Assembly (NCBI GenBank): GCA_034439655.1
Contig: JAWXAU010000205.1
Span: forward strand, 1-42,875
DNA from: Bacteroidota bacterium
GTDB taxonomy: Bacteria > Bacteroidota > Bacteroidia > UKL13-3
Reading direction: 5' to 3'
DNA: 42,875 bases
Shown piece after piece: positions 36,609-42,875 of the stretch. The notes under the pieces were generated by a model. The model saw only the letters and a list, made by a program, of their open reading frames with translations, was not told the origin of the DNA and made no database searches. Numbering within the stretch: position 1 is the stretch's first letter; every line of letters starts with the position of its first letter. A program made the position numbers and the translations under genes.

Positions 36609-38520
36609 CTAAGCTTCAGCTTCCATATCTTCAATTGTATTCAATAATTCTAGTGTATTAATCGCAGTTAGTTCATCATATAGTCTTCCCGTTCTGTTTT
36701 TAATTTGTGTATTTTCCTCTATTGTAAAAACAATAGAAAATGTAATTTTTCTGTCTTTCAATTTACTTTTATCAAGTGCATTAAGCAACTTATGGAGCTT
36801 TGCATTTACTACTATTTTCAAAACACAATCTTCCTCAATCAAAACTTTCTTTGAAATTGAGAAATTTATCCGTTGTGTATTGCTCAACATCTTTGCTTTG
36901 AAATAATAATCCTGTGACCAAGATTCTGAAAAAACATAGTTAGAAGTTTTAATATTATTTATACCTGTCGAAATATTCTTTCCTTTTTCATTCTTGAGAA
37001 GGTTTCCATTTCAATCATAAGCATAATCTTCTAAAGGTTTATTTCTAAATACACCAAAGGAAATGTGCAAAGGATTATATGCTAAATAATGATGTTTTAA
37101 TGGCTCGAATTTGAAACATAAAGTTGCTTTTACTTTCAGCAATGAACTTGTTTGGTCAATATCAATTAAATATTTAGGAATTTGAATAGGATAGGATTGT
37201 ATATTGTCGGGGTGAATATCATCTTCTAATATTATTGTTGCAGAATTTTCAGATGAATAAAGGCAACTTTTATCATCGGGGATTCCATGACCTATTATTG
37301 AATTTGGAAGAATATCCTCCACTCTTTCAAACGCTTTTCCAATATCACTATCCATCGCCGCATTAAAGATTAAGGCTTTCACGGTTTGCATATTTTTGTT
37401 TATATCAGGATACGTTTTCAGAATCCATAAATCTGGTGAGCTTCTCGAATTAATCTTAGAACCTCACTTTCTATAATATAACCAGAGGAACCGTTTAAAA
37501 TTTTTATACTTAGTAATTTTGCGTCAGCTTCAAAACTTCCAATAGGATTTAGATAAAATTTCTTACCAAAAGCTGCCAAAGCCCCTACAGCAGTTCCATG
37601 ATTGGCCTCATCAATATTGATTTCTGTCGAAGTTAGATTTAAATTATTATCGGTATTTACAATTAAATCTCTTAAGGGAGTTTCAGCACTAATACCAGTG
37701 TCGATAATTCCAATAATAGGTAAATCTTCACTTGAATTGCTTATCGTAAAACCAAAAGATTTATCAGACAAATTGAATATATCTGGTTTAACAAAACCTG
37801 CTGCATAGGAATTAATAGATTGTAGAATATCAAAGTTATCAGCAATCTCCTTTAAATTATTTACAGTGATATTCAACAACTCAATTTTGTTATTATTCAA
37901 ATCTTGAAAATCTCGAATTTCGTTTTCATCTAGGTATTGCTTTAACCTCCTTTCAATCGGTTGTATATAGTTTAGAAATATCTCAACATTGTCAATGAAA
38001 TCAATGATGACATGTGGTTTAAGCTCTTTATACTTGATTATTTTCTCAGAAGAATAGAATGTAAATTCTTTAATATATTTTATAGCTGGATGATACTGTG
38101 GATTTGAATGATTTGTAGTGTCAATAAAAATTTGAAGTTGTTGAATAAAATAATCAAATTTATCTTCAGAAATTACTACAAATAATCCAACAGTATTAAA
38201 TATACTATAACGTGTTGGAGACAATCCAAAATTTGCTCTATAACGATTTTCAAAAACATCCGAATCAAATACATCATGGAAAACAATTTCAATCAAATCA
38301 ACTTTGGCTGGTACTTGCAGAGAATTATTCCTATTTGCTTCTCTTTTGTTTTTTCATCTCTATACTGTCTAATAGAACGAATAAAGTCTTCTCTTTTAGG
38401 ACTGTAATCTTTTTTTTATTCAACTCCTTCTTGTTGAGCACCAGAGTATCTAGATACTTGTTTATATCTTGTTACACCTTCTTGTGGATTACGAAACATT
38501 CTATGCGGTTTGTTTGTCAT
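36609..38520 (-). pseudogene. S8 subtilisin-like protease, heavily degraded
   Basis: The original start is probably the ATG at 38518-38520 (MTNKPHRMFRNPQEGV…). Lesions read leftward: TAA at 38416-38418; a frameshift near 38330 between '…RQYRDEKTKEKQ' and 'NNSLQVPAKVDLIEIVF'; an internal deletion plus frameshift at about 37395-37420; and an in-frame TGA at 37011-37013. The catalytic Asp (PIIGIIDTGIS, codon 199 of the 38296 frame) and His (NHGTAVGALA, codon 233) remain. The sequence then jumps from REAHQIYGF to LKTYPDINKNMQTVKALIFNAA, the helix that normally follows GTSxAxP. The oxyanion Asn and catalytic Ser region are therefore gone. The C-terminal domain continues to the TAG at 36609. No active protease can be made. 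Confidence 0.85.
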
Positions 38521-38578
38521 AAACTACGAATATTCTTCTCTATAATTTAGATATAATGATCTTTTAGTAGAATAATTA

Positions 38579-39469
38579 TCACTCATATCCAAACTGCTTC
38601 AACAGCCCATCATCATTTCTCCAATTTTCTTTTACTTTTACAAACGTATGTAGGAAAACTTGCTTGGCCCAAAATTTCTCCATAGTATGGCGTGAGCGGC
38701 TTCCAATCATTTTTAATTTACTACCGCCTTTACCAATTAATATAGCCTTTTGGCTATCACGCATTACATATATAGTGGCTTCAATTTTTAATATTTTGGC
38801 GTTGTCTTTAAAACTTTCTATCACTACTTCTACATTATAAGGAACCTCTTCTTGATACGCTGTCATAATTTGTTCGCGTATCATTTCGGCTGCAATAAAT
38901 CTTTCACTACGGTCGGTGAGTTGTTCCTTATCATAATAATAAGGACCTTCGGGAAGTAGTGATTTTATTAAATCTAAAAGCGTATCTACATTGAATTTTT
39001 TGAGTACCGAAATTGCCAATATATGTGCAGGTGCTAGTAATTCTTTTACTTGTTCCATGCGTTCATTCACAACTTCGGGCGTACTCACATCCATTTTGTT
39101 AAGAACTGCTATTACAGGCTTGTCCATCTTTTTGAGCTTCTGTACAAACTCATCATCTTCCCATTTATCATCCAAGTCTATCATATATACAAATACATCA
39201 GCATCGGCAAAACTTTCGTTTACAAAACCCATCATTTTTTCGTGGAGTTTATGAGCAGGTTTTAAAGTACCTGGTGTATCAGAAAAAACAATTTGATAAT
39301 CGTCGCCACTTAATATACCTTGTATACGGTGACGTGTAGTTTGTGCTTTGTGCGTAACAATAGACAAACGCTCGCCCAACAAGGCATTGAGCAACGTAGA
39401 TTTGCCAGCATTCGGTCGTCCTATAATACTTACAAAACCGGAGTGGGCTAATATTTTATTTGGATCCAT
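38579..39469 (-). CDS. era: GTPase Era
   Basis: A 296-residue GTPase that binds 16S rRNA and aids 30S assembly. G1 GRPNAGKS (residues 17-24), effector-loop TTRHRIQGI, G3 SDTPG, G4 NKMD and the 'AHILAISVLKKFNVDTL' G5 region are visible. The C-terminal KH domain carries the IGKGGSKLKMIG loop, followed by VKVKENWRNDDGLLKQFGY, the usual Era ending. Length is normal. It lies 48 nt downstream of hutH on the same strand, so they may be transcribed together. Confidence 0.96.
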   Translation of the reverse strand: MDPNKILAHSGFVSIIGRPNAGKSTLLNALLGERLSIVTHKAQTTRHRIQGILSGDDYQIVFSDTPGTLKPAHKLHEKMMGFVNESFADADVFVYMIDLDDKWEDDEFVQKLKKMDKPVIAVLNKMDVSTPEVVNERMEQVKELLAPAHILAISVLKKFNVDTLLDLIKSLLPEGPYYYDKEQLTDRSERFIAAEMIREQIMTAYQEEVPYNVEVVIESFKDNAKILKIEATIYVMRDSQKAILIGKGGSKLKMIGSRSRHTMEKFWAKQVFLHTFVKVKENWRNDDGLLKQFGYE

Positions 39470-39517
39470 AGTGTGAGTTTTTTGGTAGAAATATGATATA
39501 TAATAAATCGAATAAAA

Positions 39518-40990
39518 CTATTCGAAGTTGAAGTTGGTTATAAAGTTATTTGAAGAAATTAGCAGCGGATGCATATATGTATCATGTTCGATATATGGAA
39601 TTTCTTTGCGGAAAGTATGATATATATGTTCTAGTTTTTCGGAAGTTTTTTTTGGCCTGCGAAACTCGAATGCTTGTGCTGCAGTCATCAATTCTATAGC
39701 TAGTATTTGTTGTAAATTATTCACTACTTCATATGCTTGCACGGCAGCATTGGCACCCATGCTCACATGGTCTTCTTGGCCGTTACTACTAACGATGCTA
39801 TCAGCACTTGCGGGTGTACAAAGTTGTTTGTTTTTGCTTACAATACTTGCCGCAGTATATTGTGGTATCATAAATCCAGAATTCACTCCAGCCTTGGGAG
39901 CCAAGAATGACGGCAATCCGCGTTGACCCGACACCAATTGATAGGTTCTTCGTTCTGAAATATTTCCCAATTCATGCAATGCGATTTTTAAATAATCTAA
40001 TGCCAAGGCTAAAGGCTGCCCGTGAAAATTGCCACCTGATATAATACGATCCTCATCCGCAAAAATATTCGGATTATCACTCACCGCATTTACTTCTGTT
40101 TCAAACACAGAAAGTACATGTGCAACTGCTCCGCGTGTGGCTCCATGCACTTGCGGAATGCAACGGAATGAATATGGATCTTGCACTTGAGTTTTAGTTT
40201 CCGCCGCAAAAGGACTTCCTTCAATCCATTTCAAAAATTGTTTTGCTTCATGCATCTGCCCATTATGCGGGCGTATAGCATGCACCAACGAATCGAATGC
40301 ATCGTAGCGGCAGGCAAAAGCTTCAGCACTCAATGCGGAAATTGCTGTGGCGGCTTCTATAAGTTTAGCAGCTTTTAATAATATAATAGTTCCATAGCCA
40401 CTCATAAACTGCGTCCCGTTTATCAATGCCAAGCCTTCCTTGGGGCCTAGTATTATAGGTTTATATAATTCATTTGTTGATTGCACTTTTCCGTTTTGCT
40501 CCACTTCTCCTTCGCCCAATAATGGCAAACACAAATGTGCCAAGGGAGCTAAATCGCCTGATGCACCAAGACTTCCCTGCTCATACACGACGGGATATAT
40601 ATATTGATTGAAAAAATCTAATAAACGTTGAACGGTTTCTTTTTGAACGCCAGAATATCCTTTGCTCAATCCCAAAACTTTTAATAATAGCATAGCCCGC
40701 ACCACCTCATTGGGAACTCTATCGCCCGTGCCGCAAGCATGAGAGCGAAGTAAATTAATTTGCAGTTGTTCTAATTCATTGCTATCAATTACCGTATCGC
40801 ACAAAGAACCAAAACCTGTATTGATGCCATAAAACACCGCCCCGGGCTTGGCGATTTTTTGTTTCAGAAACTGATGACAATGCTCGATTGCTTGAATCAT
40901 ATCGCTACCGAGCTCATGCGGTTCAGTAGCAGCAAGCAGTTTGCCTAATTCTTCAATGGTATAATGTTTTTGATTTGACAGTGTAGCCAT
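39518..40990 (-). CDS. hutH: Histidine ammonia-lyase
   Basis: A 490-residue lyase that releases ammonia from histidine to form urocanate. The MIO cofactor forms from A143-S144-G145 in GSLGASGDLAPLAH. NLLRSHACGTGD and SNGQEDHVSMGANA carry the His and Glu typical of histidine enzymes, whereas phenylalanine and tyrosine lyases have Gln at the Glu position. FYGINTGFG supplies the catalytic Tyr loop. Length fits HutH (about 500). No hutU, hutI or hutG is next to it, so the pathway must be completed elsewhere or the enzyme serves another use. A TTTG-CAAC-ATG arrangement at its start (CAACTTTG on the minus strand, seven of eight to TAnnTTTG) suggests a leaderless or near-leaderless mRNA. Confidence 0.93.
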   Translation of the reverse strand: MATLSNQKHYTIEELGKLLAATEPHELGSDMIQAIEHCHQFLKQKIAKPGAVFYGINTGFGSLCDTVIDSNELEQLQINLLRSHACGTGDRVPNEVVRAMLLLKVLGLSKGYSGVQKETVQRLLDFFNQYIYPVVYEQGSLGASGDLAPLAHLCLPLLGEGEVEQNGKVQSTNELYKPIILGPKEGLALINGTQFMSGYGTIILLKAAKLIEAATAISALSAEAFACRYDAFDSLVHAIRPHNGQMHEAKQFLKWIEGSPFAAETKTQVQDPYSFRCIPQVHGATRGAVAHVLSVFETEVNAVSDNPNIFADEDRIISGGNFHGQPLALALDYLKIALHELGNISERRTYQLVSGQRGLPSFLAPKAGVNSGFMIPQYTAASIVSKNKQLCTPASADSIVSSNGQEDHVSMGANAAVQAYEVVNNLQQILAIELMTAAQAFEFRRPKKTSEKLEHIYHTFRKEIPYIEHDTYMHPLLISSNNFITNFNFE

Positions 40991-41060
40991 GTTGCAAAGT
41001 TGCGTTAAAAAAAGGATATTGTATTCACAAATCGGAGGTTACCAATAAACTAGGCTGCCC

Positions 41061-41084
41061 GTGGTTTGCGTCCCCACAAACCAC
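41061..41084. repeat. REP-like palindrome GTGGTTTG…CAAACCAC
   Basis: An 8 bp stem (41061-41068 with 41077-41084) around CGTCCCCA, between the leftward gene at 41098 and the start of hutH. It is a sibling of the palindrome at 9715-9736 and may serve as terminator for the 41098 gene. Confidence 0.6.
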
Positions 41085-41097
41085 TCACGATAGCATT

Positions 41098-41628
41098 TTA
41101 ATTCAACCGAAACCCAATTACAGAAACTTCTTTTGTATCTTTCACAAAAGTCAACATTACTCCCATACCTTTCCCATTGGGATCGGTAACACACATTATA
41201 TTAGCGACGCAATCAAGTTTGAGGGATGTATTGGTATTGATATCTTGAGCGGTAGTTTTTTTTGTTATATGATACTTATCCAAAATCAGAGTTCCAATAT
41301 ATATATTCTTCGAAACTTTTCTGTCGCCATCAAAATTATAAGTAATGGCAAAGGAGGTTAAAGTTCTCACTGTTGTATCTCTTCCTATTTCAAATGAAAA
41401 TCCCAATTTATCATAGACAAATACACGTTCTTTGCCTACAAGCTTTTCAATTCTGTCAGGCTTCCCCAGCATTTTTTTTACCTGTTCGATTGTTGTAGTG
41501 GACAATATAATATGTTTCCCAATAGTTATTTTTTTTGTGGAAGAATTAACTGTAATTGTATCTTTTTGTTGGGCAAACAAATTAAAAGAGAATAAAATCG
41601 AACTCAGAATTATATATATATGTTTCAT
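41098..41628 (-). CDS. Exported protein of unknown function
   Basis: A 176-residue protein with a signal peptide (MKHIYIILSSILFSFNLFAQ) and no lipobox. The mature part has 'TIGKHIILSTTTIEQVKKMLGKPDRIEK' and 'RVFVYDKLGFSFEIG', a pattern seen in small Bacteroidota proteins with a 'GKPxR…VYDxLG' signature (I think of the DUF7738 group, unsure). Two cysteines late in the chain (DCVANIMCVTDPNG) could pair. No catalytic motif is visible. It is separated from the operon at its right by 58 nt and probably has its own promoter. Confidence 0.7.
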   Translation of the reverse strand: MKHIYIILSSILFSFNLFAQQKDTITVNSSTKKITIGKHIILSTTTIEQVKKMLGKPDRIEKLVGKERVFVYDKLGFSFEIGRDTTVRTLTSFAITYNFDGDRKVSKNIYIGTLILDKYHITKKTTAQDINTNTSLKLDCVANIMCVTDPNGKGMGVMLTFVKDTKEVSVIGFRLN

Positions 41629-41686
41629 GGTAAATTAAAAAAATGTCCTATTTAATTCATATAGAGATAAGCTATATTATGGTAAC

Positions 41687-42208
41687 CTACATATCAATAT
41701 CTATTGGGAGCCCCACTCTCATAAAATATCTAGCAAATGCTTGAGACAAATGCTCCCTATACGGTGGTAAAATCCTAATTCTATATTCTATATCTTTTAA
41801 ATGGTTTTTGAGGAATCCAAAATCTACTCCATAAACATTTAGAAAATCTACTACAATATAGTCAATAAGATTATAGTTTTCTTCCTTTTGTAGTATATGA
41901 TACCCAGGGAAATTCCCTTTTTTTAAATTATCAATTACTTTACTTACCCCCTTACCCCCATTTTTACTGACTGGATGCTTTTCTAAAAAATCTTTCAAGT
42001 TATAATAAGGGCAAACCAATACAATAGCAATTTTATCATTTTCTAAATCGCACGATTGTGACATTATAATAGTATTAAGCACTTTGACTTGTAAATCATG
42101 CTCTCCATCAAATGTTTCAGGAGGGACAATTATTGGGCAATCAAAAACAAAATCACCTTGAAGAACATTATCTGAAAATGAAATAGTTTCATACCAAGGA
42201 TAAACCAT
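41687..42208 (-). CDS. Unknown protein with 'SQSCDL' motif
   Basis: A 173-residue cytoplasmic-looking protein with no signal peptide. A conserved-looking centre, TIIMSQSCDLENDKIAIVLV (about residues 47-66), contains S-Q-S-C-D-L, a motif I associate with uncharacterised accessory proteins in which Cys-Asp may be functional. Other pieces: 'GDFVFDCPIIVPPE' near the N-terminus and 'RIRILPPYREHLSQAFARYFMRVGLP' near the end, the latter helical and basic, perhaps nucleic-acid or partner binding. It is the last gene of a tight leftward operon; the gap to the preceding gene is 3 nt. Confidence 0.7.
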   Translation of the reverse strand: MVYPWYETISFSDNVLQGDFVFDCPIIVPPETFDGEHDLQVKVLNTIIMSQSCDLENDKIAIVLVCPYYNLKDFLEKHPVSKNGGKGVSKVIDNLKKGNFPGYHILQKEENYNLIDYIVVDFLNVYGVDFGFLKNHLKDIEYRIRILPPYREHLSQAFARYFMRVGLPIDIDM

Positions 42209-42211
42209 ACT

Positions 42212-42577
42212 TTATAAATTCAAGGATATTGATTTATCTATTATGAAAGATTTTACTTTCATTGTAAATTCTTTCACATACATAGGTTTCATAACAAAAT
42301 CTAACAAATCATCTTCATCCTCATCGATTCGTATTTTTGTTTCTAAAGTAGAATTAACGGTATTAAATATTGCTAAATTTGTATATGACTTATTATCGAA
42401 ATTTGCAAGGTTTCCCACAAAACCATGTTCTAGTGGATATTTATTATAACTATTAGGCATAAGCGACATCCCCCCAATCAACATTATTCCAACGCTAGTA
42501 CTAAGATGAGAATTGGCTGCATTTCTAAATATTGAAGTCGGTTCCGAATAAAATTCACTTTGATTATTCTTTTGCAT
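42212..42577 (-). CDS. Small unknown protein in the right-end operon
   Basis: A 121-residue protein, no signal peptide. It starts polar (MQKNNQSEFYSEPTSIF), has a short hydrophobic Gly/Met stretch (SVGIMLIGGMSLM), an acidic patch (RIDEDEDDLLDF) and a basic, strand-like end (VKEFTMKVKSFIIDKSISL). I do not recognise a family. It sits 14 nt after the partial gene at 42592 and 3 nt before the SQSCDL gene, so the three are very likely co-transcribed. Confidence 0.65.
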   Translation of the reverse strand: MQKNNQSEFYSEPTSIFRNAANSHLSTSVGIMLIGGMSLMPNSYNKYPLEHGFVGNLANFDNKSYTNLAIFNTVNSTLETKIRIDEDEDDLLDFVMKPMYVKEFTMKVKSFIIDKSISLNL

Positions 42578-42591
42578 AACTTTTATATTTT

Positions 42592-42875
42592 TTAAGATTT
42601 AAAACTATCATATAATTTCCCCTTTGTCATACCTTTAAACATTTGACTACAAAACTCATGCGACTCATTCACCCATTGTTGAATTAATCCAATTTCTGGT
42701 TTCATAGAAGGGCTCGTTACATTTGTTTGAATTACTATACCTGGAATTTTTTTTTCTATATTTTTATTACCTTTTGAAATAACAATTGACAACGCCCCTA
42801 ATTCTGTCTCATAATAAAAACTTAAATTTAAATTATTAGGATGATTCTTATTTTTATAAAAATCTTGCTTAATAC
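42592..42875 (-). CDS. C-terminal part of a TIGR04255-like protein (runs off the window)
   Basis: The frame is open from the right edge of the window to the stop at 42592 (94 codons visible), so the start is not seen; a GTG/TTG or ATG inside is not needed. Visible sequence: 'NLSFYYETELGALSIVIS', then beta-rich sequence, then 'LIQQWVNESHEFCSQMFKGMTKGKLYDSF'. The ending resembles the C-terminus of TIGR04255 family proteins, in which a W/L-x-x-x-H-x-x-x-x-x-x-F helix closes the chain. That family is sporadically distributed and its role is unknown. First visible gene of the three-gene leftward operon. Confidence 0.55.
   Translation of the reverse strand, partial: IKQDFYKNKNHPNNLNLSFYYETELGALSIVISKGNKNIEKKIPGIVIQTNVTSPSMKPEIGLIQQWVNESHEFCSQMFKGMTKGKLYDSFKS

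Noticed and set aside
35683-38418. Stop-codon recoding to explain in-frame TAA/TGA in the AAA/S8 module
   Set aside because: Intact genes in the window use TAA, TGA and TAG as normal stops, and the S8 gene also has shifts and a deletion, so decay is simpler.
1-42875. tRNA or rRNA genes
   Set aside because: I saw no cloverleaf with a TTCRA T-loop or any rRNA signature in the gaps; a dedicated search was not possible.

Overview
The window is a chromosomal stretch of an AT-rich member of the Bacteroidota. The evidence is consistent: several secreted proteins end in type IX secretion (T9SS) sorting domains, both the short 'YPNP' type A form and the long 'FTPNxDGxND…NRWGE' type B (gliding-motility C-terminal) form. 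There are giant PKD-repeat adhesins, DUF4292 and MuiA-type (DUF4139) proteins, many small lipoproteins with Bacteroidota-style lipoboxes, and promoters of the TTTG/TAnnTTTG type. No T9SS machinery gene and no RNA operon lies inside the window. The exact genus cannot be told from the sequence alone.

Layout. 1-4570: small lipoproteins (an Ig-like one and a lipocalin-like one), two copies of a ~160 bp MITE-like repeat, and a frameshifted PKD/T9SS type B gene. 4571-7714: a UvrD-family helicase fused to a PD-(D/E)XK nuclease with a predicted Fe-S staple. 7978-9896: two decayed T9SS type A cargo genes. 10177-14005: a secreted M43 metalloprotease and a MuiA-type protein. 14146-16415: housekeeping genes rbfA, a methyltransferase and xerC/D, with a 54 bp perfect palindrome between the last two. 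16772-22764: a leftward cell-envelope block of dut, a sugar nucleotidyltransferase, a TPR protein, a DUF4292 lipoprotein and an EnvC-like amidase activator, ending in a small lipoprotein. 23098-35345: two very large PKD adhesins (1273 and 2398 aa), separated by another MITE copy and a GC-rich structured RNA-like element; a DUF5329 lipoprotein is coupled to the second. 35581-38520: a degraded AAA-ATPase / S8-protease gene pair facing each other. 38579-40990: era and hutH. 41098-42875: a secreted unknown and a tight three-gene operon of unknowns that runs off the right edge.

The window therefore mixes a conserved housekeeping backbone with accessory material that is visibly turning over. Three T9SS cargo genes and one AAA/S8 module carry frameshifts, nonsense codons or internal deletions, while the housekeeping genes are intact. 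This argues for real gene decay over uniformly poor sequence. Palindromic and MITE-like repeats sit at many gene borders. The most promising candidates for something undescribed are the MITE family, the structured element at about 27235-27352, the eroded AAA/S8 module and the three-gene operon at the right edge.
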